From positions 234,135 to 298,134 of the forward strand of contig NZ_FXTD01000004.1 of assembly GCF_900182635.1 (NCBI RefSeq): DNA of 64,000 nucleotides, written 5' to 3'. A program made the translations under genes and the position numbers. Below, one piece after another: positions 42,947 through 52,198 of the stretch. Under the pieces are notes generated by a model. The model was not told the origin of the DNA, ran no database searches, and was given only the letters and a program-made list of their open reading frames with translations. This stretch comes from Halorubrum cibi (lineage in GTDB: Archaea; Halobacteriota; Halobacteria; Halobacteriales; Haloferacaceae). Each line of letters opens with the position of its first letter. Positions within the stretch are counted from its first letter, which is position 1.

Positions 42947-43902
42947 ACGAGTCGGTCGAGGTACGCCGCGAGCGCGCCCTTGGCGTCCGCCGGGTGGAGC
43001 TCGCCGGACTCGAGGTCGGCCTCGAGCGCGTCGTACTCCCCGTACTCGAGGTCGCCGCCGTACTCCTCGGGGCGCTCGACGACGACCGTCTCGAACCGCG
43101 GGAAGACGTGGTACTCGAACACCTGGAGGACGGGGTTCTCGCGCTCGACGCCCTCCTCGGTCGGCTCGGGGTCGGCCGTCGGCGGGCAGTACGCCTTGTT
43201 CACCTTCTCCTCGATCTCCTCGCGGGAGTCCTCCATCGAGATGGTGACGCCCGTACTGGAGGACATCTTCCCCTCGCCGGTGCCGAGGTCGGCGATGAGC
43301 GGGGTGTGGAGGCTCGTCGGCGGCTCGCGGTCGATGCTCGGGAGCACGTCGCGCGCGAGCATGTGGACCTTCCGCTGTTCCATCCCGCCGACCGCGAGGT
43401 CGACGCCGAGGTACGGGATGTCGAGCGCCTGCATCAGGGGGTACACCGCCTGTGAGACCTTCACCGAGTCGCCCGACTTGATCTCGGCCATGGCGCGTTC
43501 GGCGCGGGCGAGGGTGGTCTCGAGTTCGAGCGCGTGGAGGTCGAGGGTGTAGTCCTCGTCAAGCTGGAAGTCGGAGCCGAGCACGAACTGGGTGTTCGAC
43601 TCGTCGAGCCCGTAGGCGATGAACTGGTCGCGCATCCGCTCCGCCGTGCTGCGGATCTCGGCGAACGACCCCTTGTCGTTGAGGTACGCGTGGACGTCCG
43701 CGAGCAGGACGGTGACCTCGAAGCCGGCCTCCTGGAGGTCGATCAGCTTGTTCGCCGTGAGCATGTGGCCGATGTGGAGAACGCCGGAGGGCTCGTAGCC
43801 GACGTACGCCCGCTTGCCGTCGGGGTCGTCGGCCAGCGTCTCGATCTCCTCCTCGGTGACCACCTCGGCCGTGTTCCGGGTGATCCGCTCGTGGGCGTCC
43901 AT
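42916..43902 (-). CDS. tyrS: tyrosyl-tRNA synthetase, archaeal type
   Basis: Class I synthetase charging tRNA-Tyr. 328 residues from ATG 43902. EPSGVLHIGHMLTANKL is the HIGH region (about 43-46), LADVHAYLNDKGSF the tyrosine pocket, MQALDIPYLGVDLAVGGMEQ the conserved middle, and KMSSSTG (about 212-218) the KMSKS loop. Length fits archaeal TyrRS, which lacks the bacterial S4 tail. A longer frame open upstream is not used: homology begins at this ATG. Confidence 0.96.
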   Translation of the reverse strand: MDAHERITRNTAEVVTEEEIETLADDPDGKRAYVGYEPSGVLHIGHMLTANKLIDLQEAGFEVTVLLADVHAYLNDKGSFAEIRSTAERMRDQFIAYGLDESNTQFVLGSDFQLDEDYTLDLHALELETTLARAERAMAEIKSGDSVKVSQAVYPLMQALDIPYLGVDLAVGGMEQRKVHMLARDVLPSIDREPPTSLHTPLIADLGTGEGKMSSSTGVTISMEDSREEIEEKVNKAYCPPTADPEPTEEGVERENPVLQVFEYHVFPRFETVVVERPEEYGGDLEYGEYDALEADLESGELHPADAKGALAAYLDRLVAPGREQLAE

Positions 43903-43979
43903 GGCTACGATAGCGCGGGCGCTCGGCATATGACTTCTGGAAACGCCACGAGCCGGTCGGCGGTCGTTCCACCGTCCAG

Positions 43980-46025
43980 TCACTCCTCCGTCTCGAGTCT
44001 CGTCCCCGCCCGGTGTTCGGAGATGATCCGGTCGAGCCGCTCGGCCCGCTCGTCGCGACGGCGACGCTCGGCGCGCGACTCCCAGTCGCCGATCGCGGCC
44101 TCCAGCGCCGACTCCTCGGCGACCGCGAGCTCGTCGACCTCGCGGACGTCGACGGCCGACGCGGGAACGACCGGGATCCCGCCGTCGAAGAGCACCCGGT
44201 CCGCGACCTCCGAGAGGTTGCCGTCGCGGATCACCGCCCGCGGGTCGGTCTCCGCCAGCCGCTCGGCGGTCCGCCGTCCCGCCCCGGAGGCGTCCCGGAG
44301 GTACACCACGTCGCCGGCGACGAGCCCGTAGGCCTCGTCGGCCGCGTCGATCGCGTCGAGCGTGAACTGCTCGACGACCTTCACGCTGACGAGGCCCCGC
44401 CCCTCGGCGACGTCGTCGAAGTTGGAGTGGTCGAGCCGCCACAGCTCCTTCAGCGTCTCCACTTTCCCCTCGAGTTCCGCGACCGTCTCGCGGGCCTCGT
44501 CGCGCTCGCGCTCCAGCCGGTCGGTCTCGCGTTCGAGCCGCGAGACGATCCGCCGGCTGCGCGCCTCGATCCGCTCTTCCCGTTTCGCCTCCTCGAGGTC
44601 GGCCTCGAGCTCCCCGATCCGCTCGTCCCGCTCGGCGAGGTCCGCCTCCAGCGACTCCGCGTGTGACTCCAGCCGGTCGACCCGGTCGCGGAGCCGCCGG
44701 ATCGTCTCCTCCTCCTCGGTGCGCTCCGGCTCGGTGGGGTCCTCCTCGCCTGCGGACCCCCCCTCGTCGCCGTCGCCGTCGGGGTCCTCCCGGAGGTCCT
44801 CGATGACGGCCTCGACGGACGCGCCGCCGGCGACGACGCCCGCGATCACCTCCTCGCGGTCGAGCCGCGGCGGCGTCTTCTCCGTGATCCGCTCGAACTG
44901 GTCGGCGTGGGCGTCGTAAGCGTACAGCGCGGCCGCCAGCGCGTCGCGCTCGTGGTCGTTCCCGTAGCTCGCCTCCCGCGTGCGATGGAGCTTCTCGTCG
45001 ACCGGGAGGTCCGTCGTGGGCCGCCAGCCGGCGGCGTCGAAGGAGCGGCGGAACTTCTCGACGGTCTCGGGCATCGGCTCCACGTCGGCGGCGACGAGGA
45101 TCGGCCGGCCCTGCTCGATTATCCACTCAGTCACCGCCGCCGTGTCGGCCGTCCGCGAGGAGTAGAGCGCGTGGACGGTGCCGTCGAGGCCGACGACCGC
45201 GACCGCGGTGGTCGTTCCGGGGTCGATCCCGACGATGACGCGGTCGCGCCGCTTCACGAGCGGCTCGTACTCGATCCCGTCGCGGCGCTCGCGTTCGACC
45301 TCCACACGGACGTCGCCCGCCCGCGAGTTCGACACGGGGATGTCCTCCGGGCGGGCCTCGACGGTGAAGACGGCGTTCGCGTAGCCGCCGTACTTCTCCG
45401 TCACCTCCCGGTCGAACTCCAGGTTCGCCTCCGTCAGCTTCGACTGGACCTGTCTGGTCCGCTTCCGGACGTTGCCGTGGATCCGGCGGGTGTAGCGGTC
45501 CTGGCTCCAGCCGCCCTTCCCGGTCGAGCGCCCGCGCGAGACCTTCACCGTGGTCTCGTCGGTGAAGGCGGTCACCTCGTGGCCGACGTTGGCGGCGGCG
45601 AGCCGGGCGGCCGCCTCCGCCTCCTTCATGGGCTTTTTCCCGTACGGGATCCCGTGTCTGGAGGCGACCCGCGAGAGCGGTTCCGGCCGCTCCGCACCGG
45701 TCACCTGGACGAGTCGGGTGCCGTCCGGCAGCGACCGCAGAAAGCCCACGAGCGCGTTCTTGTCGGGGGCCAGCTCGTAGGCGTTGTCGGTGGCGACGAA
45801 AAGCGGCTCGCGGTCGTCGATCAGCCGACGGAGCTTCCGGAGGGAGACCACGTCGCGGGTGACCCGTGCGAGCGGCCCCTCGGCGTCCGGGGCGTCGGGA
45901 TCGTCGTCGTCGACCGGGTCCAAGATCACGAGCGCGTAGGAGGGGTCGTCGCCGCGAACGTCGCCGCTTTGCACGTCGACGCCGAACACCGGCCGGTCGC
46001 GGGCGCGGATGGTCCGGGATGTCAC
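43980..46025 (-). CDS. DUF460 protein: RNase H-fold domain with long coiled coil
   Basis: 681 residues. The N-terminal part contains two putative RNase H-like segments (FGVDVQSGDVRG; IVGIDPGTTTAVAVVGLDG, a RuvC-like beta1 with an acidic residue). An Arg/Lys-rich segment (about 180-240) follows, then an acidic linker, a coiled coil at about 470-570 (EEEETIRRLRDRVDRLESHA and on) and a C-terminal domain (LVSVKVVEQFTLDAID). DUF460 is widespread in archaea with no settled function; structure suggests nucleic-acid binding or cleavage. The GTG start at 46025 is set by a TATA box 27 bp upstream. Confidence 0.88.
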   Translation of the reverse strand: MTSRTIRARDRPVFGVDVQSGDVRGDDPSYALVILDPVDDDDPDAPDAEGPLARVTRDVVSLRKLRRLIDDREPLFVATDNAYELAPDKNALVGFLRSLPDGTRLVQVTGAERPEPLSRVASRHGIPYGKKPMKEAEAAARLAAANVGHEVTAFTDETTVKVSRGRSTGKGGWSQDRYTRRIHGNVRKRTRQVQSKLTEANLEFDREVTEKYGGYANAVFTVEARPEDIPVSNSRAGDVRVEVERERRDGIEYEPLVKRRDRVIVGIDPGTTTAVAVVGLDGTVHALYSSRTADTAAVTEWIIEQGRPILVAADVEPMPETVEKFRRSFDAAGWRPTTDLPVDEKLHRTREASYGNDHERDALAAALYAYDAHADQFERITEKTPPRLDREEVIAGVVAGGASVEAVIEDLREDPDGDGDEGGSAGEEDPTEPERTEEEETIRRLRDRVDRLESHAESLEADLAERDERIGELEADLEEAKREERIEARSRRIVSRLERETDRLERERDEARETVAELEGKVETLKELWRLDHSNFDDVAEGRGLVSVKVVEQFTLDAIDAADEAYGLVAGDVVYLRDASGAGRRTAERLAETDPRAVIRDGNLSEVADRVLFDGGIPVVPASAVDVREVDELAVAEESALEAAIGDWESRAERRRRDERAERLDRIISEHRAGTRLETEE

Positions 46026-46048
46026 GGGATCACGTAGGCCGTTCGGGC

Positions 46049-46056
46049 GTATATAC
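46049..46056 (-). promoter_or_regulatory. TATA box of the DUF460 gene
   Basis: gtatatac about 27 bp before the GTG start, implying a leaderless GTG-initiated transcript. The divergent rio1 gene has its own TATA-like cttata at about 46107. Confidence 0.7.
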
Positions 46057-46137
46057 CCCACGCTGAGCCCGGATCCGTCGGCGTGATCGGCCGCTCGACC
46101 CGCCCGCTTATACGTCGTCGCGGCGAAGTCCGGACGA

Positions 46138-47106
46138 ATGAGCGAGGAGTTCGTGCTGCTCGAGCCCGAGGACCAGCCCGGCGACGAGTGGGAGGAACTG
46201 GACGTCTCGGACACCGAGGCGGACCGGATCGCCCGCCGGCAGGACCGCGAGTTCGACGAGTTCCGCAAGCGGATCAAGGACACGGAGCAGTTCAAACTCC
46301 AGGAGTCGGTCTTCGACGACGCGACGCTGGCGGCGGTGTACAAACTGGTCCAGGACGGCTACGTCGATGCCTTCGGCGGCCCGGTCTCGACCGGGAAGGA
46401 GGCGAGCGTCTTCGAGGCGCTCGGCGGGAAGGCCGGCGAGCGACCGGAGCCGGGGTCGGCGGCCGCGGGCGGCGGCCCCGACGGAACCACGCCCGACCGC
46501 GAAGTCGCGGTGAAGGTGTACCGGATCAACTCCTCGAACTTCCGGCAGATGCGCGACTACCTCGAGGGCGACCCGCGCTTCGAGGGCATCGCGAACGACA
46601 AGAAGGCGGTCGTGCTGGCGTGGACGAAAAAGGAGTTCGCGAACCTGAAACGCGCCCGCAAGGCCGGCGTGCGCGTCCCCGAGCCGATCGCGGTCCAGCG
46701 GAACGTCCTGGTGATGGAGCTGGTCGGTCACGCCGAGGAGCGCGCCCGACGGCTGAGCGAGGTCGACGTCGAGAACCCCGAGACCGCCTACGAGGTCGTC
46801 CGCGAGTACATGCGGCGACTCTACCGCGCCGGGCTGATCCACGGCGACCTCTCGGAGTACAACATGATCATCCACGACGGCGAGCTGGTGGTCATCGACC
46901 TGGGACAGGCCGTGACGGTTCATCACCCGAACGCCGGGGAGTTCCTCGACCGCGACTGCGAGAACGTGGCGACCTTCTTCACCCGACAGGGGATCGACGT
47001 CGACCCCGACGACCTCCGCGCGTACGTCACCGAGCCGGAACCCGACCCGAGCGGGGAGCCGGACGAGGGACTGGGCCCCGCCCCGGGCGACGATCCGAGC
47101 GAGTGA
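46138..47106 (+). CDS. rio1: RIO1-type serine protein kinase
   Basis: Atypical kinase/ATPase for small-subunit maturation. 322 residues. STGKEASVFEA is the nucleotide loop, VAVKVYR the ATP lysine, LIHGDLSEYNMIIHD the catalytic loop and VVIDLGQAV the metal-binding loop. A Gly/Ala/Pro-rich insertion at about 100-118 and an acidic tail are halophile features. The KH-domain ribosome-assembly factor follows two genes later, matching the usual archaeal pairing. Confidence 0.95.
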   Translation: MSEEFVLLEPEDQPGDEWEELDVSDTEADRIARRQDREFDEFRKRIKDTEQFKLQESVFDDATLAAVYKLVQDGYVDAFGGPVSTGKEASVFEALGGKAGERPEPGSAAAGGGPDGTTPDREVAVKVYRINSSNFRQMRDYLEGDPRFEGIANDKKAVVLAWTKKEFANLKRARKAGVRVPEPIAVQRNVLVMELVGHAEERARRLSEVDVENPETAYEVVREYMRRLYRAGLIHGDLSEYNMIIHDGELVVIDLGQAVTVHHPNAGEFLDRDCENVATFFTRQGIDVDPDDLRAYVTEPEPDPSGEPDEGLGPAPGDDPSE

Positions 47107-47181
47107 GGATCCGGGCGGCGAGGACCGACGAGCGAGGATCAGAAGGACAGTACTGATTTGTGTCCCGGTCGACGAGCCTCC

Positions 47182-47934
47182 ATGTCCTCCACGAACGGAG
47201 CCGCGGGGATCCCGCCCGAGGTCGCCTCCGTCGTCCGGCGATACCACCGCGTCGAGCGCGCGGTCAGCTGGCTCGTCGCCCTCGTCGTCGTCGCCGTCGT
47301 TCTGACGGCGATCCGCACGCTCGATCTCCTCCCGGCCGCGCTCGTCGCGATCGGCGTCGTGGCCCTCGTCCGCGTCCCGATCGTGTCCCGGAGCGGGCGC
47401 ACGCGGCTGGTCGCCGACGCGGATCCCTCCGCGGTCGTCGCCGCGTTCCGGAGCGCCACTCCACCGATACTCGCCTTCCAGTGGGCGGCCGCGGACGAGA
47501 TCGACTCGGGCGGCGAGGGTCGGAATGGCGTGGGTGGAGCCGACGGCGACGCCGACGCTGCCCCGACGACCCGCGCGACCTACGACCTCTCCTACCTCTT
47601 CGGACTGCGGTCCGTGTCGATGAACCTCGAGGTTCGGTCGGTGGGGGTCGATGACGCCGGGGCGGTCACGGACGGCGACGAGGCGGTCACGGACGGCGAC
47701 GCGGTCGAAACCCTCGAGGTGAGCGCCACGGCCGGTGGGCGGCCCTGGGGCACCTATCACGTGTCGATACGCGAGAGCGACGCGGGGACGGTCGTCGACG
47801 TGGCGTTGACGACGGACCGGCGATTCGACCTGCGGTCGGTCCCGCAGGCGTTGGTCGCGGAGCGGTACTTCGATCGGGTCCTCTCGGCGCAGGGGTACCG
47901 GGTCGCCGACCGCTCGGTGTCGTGGTCGACGTGA
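47182..47934 (+). CDS. haloarchaeal membrane protein between rio1 and the KH gene
   Basis: 250 residues from ATG 47182. Two adjacent membrane helices (about 28-50 and 53-70: VSWLVALVVVAVVLTAI, LLPAALVAIGVVALVRVPIV), then a large soluble domain with beta character (TYDLSYLFGLRSVSMNLEVR, TYHVSIRESDAGTVVDVAL). A low-complexity repeated insert (AVTDGDEAVTDGDAV) lies at about 172-186. Function unknown. Confidence 0.78.
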   Translation: MSSTNGAAGIPPEVASVVRRYHRVERAVSWLVALVVVAVVLTAIRTLDLLPAALVAIGVVALVRVPIVSRSGRTRLVADADPSAVVAAFRSATPPILAFQWAAADEIDSGGEGRNGVGGADGDADAAPTTRATYDLSYLFGLRSVSMNLEVRSVGVDDAGAVTDGDEAVTDGDAVETLEVSATAGGRPWGTYHVSIRESDAGTVVDVALTTDRRFDLRSVPQALVAERYFDRVLSAQGYRVADRSVSWST

Positions 47935-48021
47935 GGGGGTCGGCCCCGGCGAACGGAGAATCCACGGTAGCCGCCCGCACGCGCCCGGTATCCGGACACA
48001 CACCGAGGCTCGCGGAACACG

Positions 48022-48029
48022 TTTAAAAG
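48022..48029 (+). promoter_or_regulatory. TATA box of the KH-domain gene
   Basis: tttaaaag, 27 bp before the ATG at 48052. Confidence 0.7.
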
Positions 48030-48051
48030 GCTCCGCCGGGTATCACTCGGT

Positions 48052-48594
48052 ATGCAACACGTGACGGTTCCGCAGGACCGGATCGGCGTCGTCATCGGTT
48101 CCGGGGGCGAGACCATGCGGGAGATCGAAGAGCGGGCGGGCGTCAGGCTCGACGTCGACTCGGAGTCCGGCAGCGTCGCCATCGAGGAGACGGACGACCC
48201 CGTCGCCGCGCTGGTCGCGCCGGACGTGATCAAGGCGATCGGACGGGGGTTCAAACCCGAGACCGCGCTGTCGATCCTCGATCACGACCTCCGGACGCTG
48301 GAGCTGATCGATCTCTCCGAACACACTCGCAACGACAACGACCTCCAGCGAAAGAAGGGCCGGATCATCGGCGAGAACGGACGGACTCGCGAGCTGATCG
48401 AGGAGCTGACCGGCGCGAACGTCGTGATCTACGGCACCACGGTCGGGGCCGTCGGCGGCCCCGAGGAGCTTCAGGTCGTCCGCCGGGCGGTCGGGATGCT
48501 GCTCGACGGCGCGCCCCACGGCGCGGTGTACTCGTACCTCGAGCGCAAGTCCAACGAACTGAACGACGACGTGAGCTTCAACGCGCCGCGATAG
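48052..48594 (+). CDS. KH-domain ribosome assembly protein (Dim2/Pno1-like)
   Basis: 180 residues with two KH domains. The first is VPQDRIGVVIGSGGETMREI (GxxG loop GSGG), the second RKKGRIIGENGRTRELIEEL (GENG). The archaeal orthologue of Dim2/Pno1 binds the 3' end of 16S rRNA precursor. It is encoded near rio1, as in most archaea, supporting a joint role in 30S maturation. Confidence 0.92.
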   Translation: MQHVTVPQDRIGVVIGSGGETMREIEERAGVRLDVDSESGSVAIEETDDPVAALVAPDVIKAIGRGFKPETALSILDHDLRTLELIDLSEHTRNDNDLQRKKGRIIGENGRTRELIEELTGANVVIYGTTVGAVGGPEELQVVRRAVGMLLDGAPHGAVYSYLERKSNELNDDVSFNAPR

Positions 48595-48814
48595 GCGCGC
48601 TTCGGGAGTGGAAGGTTCCTCCCGTGTGCTCGACGTCTTTCCGGACGGTTTCTCCGGAGTTCCAGTCGCCCGGCTGTCGTCGTTGCCGGCGCGGTGAACG
48701 CGTCCGAAGTCCTTTGGGTCCCATCTCGACCGCACCACCGGAGGACAGTCATGCGGTTTCACCGCGTGAGCAAGCGAGACCACCGGTCTCGCCCCGGTCC
48801 TGCTCGCTTACATC

Positions 48815-48844
48815 GTCGCCGGCGTTTCGCGCCGGCTGCCAGAG
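48815..48844 (-). repeat. dispersed 30-bp hairpin module, inverted relative to 16437-16466
   Basis: On the minus strand it reads ctctggcag, then a ccggcg/cgccgg hairpin, then cgac; it agrees with 16437-16466 at 28 of 30 positions by eye, the differences lying at the loop. Both copies lie in gene-free DNA. Confidence 0.75.
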
Positions 48845-48920
48845 GGACCTTCGATCCCTCGCTGTTCGCTGCGCGGGGTGCGATTTGTGCTCCCGCTCGT
48901 TCCACCCGCAGGAACGCACC

Positions 48921-49046
48921 CGCACCTCACGCCTCCCCAGCCTCGGTCTCGGCGACCCGCCGAAACCGCTGGCGGGTCCCCTCGACCTCCCTCGCGCGGT
49001 CTCCTCACGCCCTGTCGGGCGCTCGGAGGCACGCGCCACCGCGTGG
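48921..49046 (-). repeat. dispersed structured intergenic element, copy 3
   Basis: On the minus strand GCGCGAGGGAG (48997-48987) and GAGGCTGGGGAGGCG (48944-48930) flank a hairpin. Its outer GGTC/GACC pairs and inner GACCCGCC/GGCGGGTC stem lie within 48945-48986. The 3' phrase gtgaggtgcg is kept, but its outer pairing partner is weaker than in copies 1 and 4. The 5' flank has the ccac...gtggcgcg inverted repeat shared with copy 1. Confidence 0.85.
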
Positions 49047-49205
49047 TTCGGTTCCCCTTCGGTTCCCGTTCGCCCGTCGATCTCCTCGGCTCCGATCCCG
49101 GAGACTCCTCGATCGGTCGTTCTATATAAAGTCCCGTGATAACGAGCCACATACGCGGTTCCTCGGCACCACCGTGTTGCGGTTTCGCACGAATCGAACG
49201 AAGGA

Positions 49206-49213
49206 TTTATATA
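49206..49213 (+). promoter_or_regulatory. TATA box of the thermosome gene
   Basis: tttatata preceded by a purine-rich cgaacgaag likely to be the BRE, 27-34 bp before the ATG at 49240. It is the strongest-looking promoter in the window, as expected for an abundant, heat-inducible chaperonin. Confidence 0.8.
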
Positions 49214-49239
49214 GAATCACAAACAATCAGAGCTTGATT

Positions 49240-50925
49240 ATGTCTCAGCGACAGCGGATGGGCAATCAGCCCATGATCGTACTTTCCGAGGAGTCGCAGC
49301 GCACCTCCGGGAAGGACGCCCAGAACATGAACATCACGGCCGGCAAGGCGGTCGCGGAGTCCGTCCGCACCACGCTCGGCCCGAAGGGGATGGACAAGAT
49401 GCTCGTCGACTCCGGCGGGTCCGTCGTCGTCACGAACGACGGCGTCACCATCCTCAAGGAGATGGACATCGACCACCCGGCGGCGAACATGATCGTCGAG
49501 GTGTCGGAGACGCAGGAGGACGAGGTCGGTGACGGCACCACCTCCGCCGTCGTCGTCGCCGGCGAGCTTCTCGACCAGGCCGAGGAGCTCCTCGACCAGG
49601 ACATCCACGCGACCACCCTCGCACAGGGGTACCGCCAGGCCGCCGAGAAGGCCAAGGAGATCCTCGAGGAGGACGCCATCGAAGTCACCGAGGACGACCG
49701 CGACACCCTCGTCGAGATCGCCCAGACGGCGATGACCGGCAAGGGCGCGGAGAACTCCAAGGACCTGCTCGCCGACCTCGTCGTCGACGCCGTGCTCGCG
49801 GTCAAAGACGAGGACGGCATCGACACGGAGAACGTCTCCGTCGAGAAGGTCGTCGGCAGTTCCATCGACCAGTCCGAGCTCGTCGAGGGCGTCATCGTCG
49901 ACAAGGAGCGCGTCGACGAGAACATGCCCTACGCGGTCGAGGACGCGAACGTCGCGCTGTTCGACGGCGCCATCGAGGTCAAGGAGACGGAGATCGACGC
50001 CGAGGTCAACGTCACCGACCCCGACCAGCTCCAGCAGTTCCTCGATCAGGAGGAGGAGCAGCTCCGTGAGATGGTCGACCACCTCGTCGACATCGACGCC
50101 GACGTCGTCTTCGTCGGCGACGGCATCGACGACATGGCCCAGCACTACCTCGCCCAGGAGGGCATTCTCGCGGTCCGCCGCGCGAAGTCCGACGACCTCA
50201 AGCGGCTCGCCCGCGCGACGGGCGGCCGCGTCGTCTCGAACCTCGAGGACATCGAGAGCGACGACCTCGGCTTCGCCGGCTCCGTCGCCCAGAAGGACGT
50301 CGGCGGCGACGAGCGCATCTTCGTCGAGGACGTCGAGGAGGCCAAGTCCGTCACGCTCATCCTCCGCGGCGGCACCGAGCACGTCGTCGACGAGATCGAG
50401 CGCGCCATCGACGACTCGCTCGGCGTCGTCCGGACGACGCTTCTCGACGGGCAGGTCCTGCCCGGCGGCGGCGCGCCCGAGGCCGAGCTCGCTCTCCAGC
50501 TCCGCGACTTCGCCGACTCCGTCGGCGGCCGCGAGCAGCTCGCCGTCGAGGCGTTCGCTGACGCGCTGGAGGTCATCCCGCGCACGCTCGCCGAGAACGC
50601 GGGTCTCGATCCCATCGACTCGCTCGTCGACCTCCGCTCCCGGCACGACGGCGGCGAGTTCGGCGCCGGTCTCGACGCCTACACGGGCGACGTGATCGAC
50701 ATGGAGGCCGAGGGCGTCGTGGAGCCGCTCCGCGTCAAGACCCAGGCCATCGAGTCCGCCACCGAGGCGGCCGTCATGATCCTCCGCATCGATGACGTCA
50801 TCGCGGCCGGCGACCTCAAGGGCGGCGGCACCGACGACGACGGCGACGACGGCGGCCCCGGCGGCGCGCCCGGCGGCATGGGCGGCGGCATGGGCGGGAT
50901 GGGCGGCATGGGCGGCGCGATGTGA
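49240..50925 (+). CDS. ths: thermosome (group II chaperonin) subunit
   Basis: Subunit of the double-ring archaeal chaperonin. 561 residues from ATG 49240 ([20 protein letters not shown]). Nucleotide motifs are [23 protein letters not shown], the ATPase motif [14 protein letters not shown] and [11 protein letters not shown]. The built-in lid segment lies around 240-290. The C terminus is a Gly/Met repeat ([17 protein letters not shown]) that projects into the cavity, preceded by an acidic Asp/Gly stretch. The paralogue number cannot be assigned. Confidence 0.97.
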   Translation: MSQRQRMGNQPMIVLSEESQRTSGKDAQNMNITAGKAVAESVRTTLGPKGMDKMLVDSGGSVVVTNDGVTILKEMDIDHPAANMIVEVSETQEDEVGDGTTSAVVVAGELLDQAEELLDQDIHATTLAQGYRQAAEKAKEILEEDAIEVTEDDRDTLVEIAQTAMTGKGAENSKDLLADLVVDAVLAVKDEDGIDTENVSVEKVVGSSIDQSELVEGVIVDKERVDENMPYAVEDANVALFDGAIEVKETEIDAEVNVTDPDQLQQFLDQEEEQLREMVDHLVDIDADVVFVGDGIDDMAQHYLAQEGILAVRRAKSDDLKRLARATGGRVVSNLEDIESDDLGFAGSVAQKDVGGDERIFVEDVEEAKSVTLILRGGTEHVVDEIERAIDDSLGVVRTTLLDGQVLPGGGAPEAELALQLRDFADSVGGREQLAVEAFADALEVIPRTLAENAGLDPIDSLVDLRSRHDGGEFGAGLDAYTGDVIDMEAEGVVEPLRVKTQAIESATEAAVMILRIDDVIAAGDLKGGGTDDDGDDGGPGGAPGGMGGGMGGMGGMGGAM

Positions 50926-51029
50926 AGTTCGGCGAGAACACACACGCTCCCAACCGCGTCCTGACCTAACCACTCGCGGTATCACCTCTGCCGACCGTCG
51001 CGCGGCCCGTTCGGGCCTCGACGATAGCG

Positions 51030-51037
51030 ATCTTTTT
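51030..51037 (+). terminator. T-rich terminator after the thermosome gene
   Basis: atctttttc about 105 bp past the stop codon, the first T run on the plus strand downstream. Archaeal termination needs little more than such a run; an upstream gcggcccgttcgggcc hairpin (51002-51017) may help. Confidence 0.45.
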
Positions 51038-51047
51038 CGACGCCACG

Positions 51048-51127
51048 CCGACCGTCACGGAGCGATGCGACCACGAAGCGTCCCACTCCGACCGTCACGG
51101 AGCGACGCGACCGCGAAGCGTCCCGTC
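51048..51127. repeat. two tandem 40-bp repeats
   Basis: 51048-51087 and 51088-51127, both beginning ccgaccgtcacggagcga and differing at only a few positions. Each unit contains the small palindrome ccgtcacgg. They lie in the gene-free 352 bp between the thermosome and LUD-protein genes. Confidence 0.85.
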
Positions 51128-51277
51128 CTCCGACCGACGGTAAGCCGCGCCATCGGTTCTCACATTCGCCCCGCCGGACACGAGGGTAACACCGACGTAA
51201 CCACCGGACGGCGGCGTCCGCGAGCGATTAAGTGCGTTCCGCACCTCCGATCGTCCAGACGAGGTTCTCACGTTCCA

Positions 51278-51931
51278 ATGGCACAACGGAAGGCGGACGT
51301 AGACGAGACCGAGATCGACGCGGAGTTGGACGACCTCCCGAACGCCGAGACCGTCGAGGCGACGGTCGCGAACCTGGAGGAACGCGGCTTCGACGTGGTG
51401 GTCGTCGACGACGCCGAGGCGGCGCTCGAGGCGGTAACCGATCGGATCCCCGCGGGCGCCTCCGTGATGAACGGCCACTCGACGACGCTCGAGGAGATCG
51501 GCTTCGACGAGTTCCTCGGAGGGGACGATCACGAGTGGGAGAGCCTCCCGGACGAGATCTGGAGCATCGACGATGACGCCGAACGGCAGGCCGCACGACG
51601 CGAGTCGCAGACGGCGGACTACTTCCTCGGCGGGATCAACGCCATCGCCGAGACCGGCGAACTCGTCGCTGCCGACCTCTCCGGCAGCCGGATCGGCGCG
51701 TATCCGTTCGCCGCCGGCAACGTGATCATCGTTTCGGGCACGAACAAAGTCGTCCCGACGCTCGATGACGCCCTCGACCGCCTGGAGTCAGTCGCGTACC
51801 CGCTCGAGAACGAGCGCGCCCAGGAGGCGTACGGCGTCGAGTCCGCGATCGCCAAACAGCTGATCTACCGCCGGGAGACCGAGGAGGGCCGAACGACGGT
51901 CGTGCTCGTGCGCGAGCAACTCGGGTACTGA
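51278..51931 (+). CDS. LUD domain protein (LutC/YkgG-like)
   Basis: 217 residues from ATG 51278. GASVMNGHSTTLEEIGFDEFL and AIAETGELVAADLSGSRIGA are the two conserved stretches of the LUD fold seen in lactate-utilisation proteins LutB and LutC. NVIIVSGTNKVVPTLDDAL is also typical. LutA and LutB are not adjacent, so this is a stand-alone member and a role in lactate oxidation is only possible. An N-terminal acidic helix precedes the domain. Confidence 0.88.
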   Translation: MAQRKADVDETEIDAELDDLPNAETVEATVANLEERGFDVVVVDDAEAALEAVTDRIPAGASVMNGHSTTLEEIGFDEFLGGDDHEWESLPDEIWSIDDDAERQAARRESQTADYFLGGINAIAETGELVAADLSGSRIGAYPFAAGNVIIVSGTNKVVPTLDDALDRLESVAYPLENERAQEAYGVESAIAKQLIYRRETEEGRTTVVLVREQLGY

Positions 51932-52019
51932 ACGACGCCTGCGGGCTCTACACGCGTTTCGCGTTTTCGACCGATCGAGTACCCTACGGCTCGCGATATT
52001 GCTCGCCGCGACAGGTCAC

Positions 52020-52149
52020 GGGCCGGGAGGGATCCACGCGAGCAAAGTGAGCGTGGGTCAGTCGCATCCGAAGGATGCGACGGGATTCGAACCCCACTCA
52101 CACGGTCGCCTCGCTTCGCTCGGCGCTGCGTGTTCCCTGGTTCGAACCC
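52020..52149. repeat. tRNA-derived remnants beside tRNA-Lys
   Basis: 52020-52033 repeats the 14-base 3' end of the adjacent tRNA-Lys exactly (compare 52200-52213; spacing 180 bp). 52082-52095 repeats its T-arm segment (gggattcgaacccc, compare 52209-52222), and 52139-52149 is a third T-loop-like sequence (ggttcgaaccc). Between them are perfect hairpins, for example GTCGCATCC/GGATGCGAC at 52061-52081. No complete second tRNA can be folded. All lie on the 3' side of the tRNA gene, where integrases leave scars. Confidence 0.7.
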
Positions 52150-52198
52150 TTCCCTCAGCACGGTACCGCCGCTCGCGACGTTGCTCGCGGCGGAACAG

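Larger units (their letters stand above)
48595..49205. other. repeat-rich intergenic region before the thermosome gene
   Basis: About 610 bp without a supported gene. It holds an inverted copy of the 16437 hairpin module (48815-48844), a palindromic stretch gcgagacc-accggtctcgc near 48778, copy 3 of the dispersed structured element (48921-49046), and a second TATA-like sequence (tatataaa) near 49124 that could be a distal promoter. Open frames through this stretch continue into the thermosome gene by chance. Confidence 0.6.

Noticed and set aside
52020..52106. A second complete tRNA gene on the minus strand
   Set aside because: A T-arm-like segment is present but no matching acceptor, D arm or anticodon arm can be folded around it.
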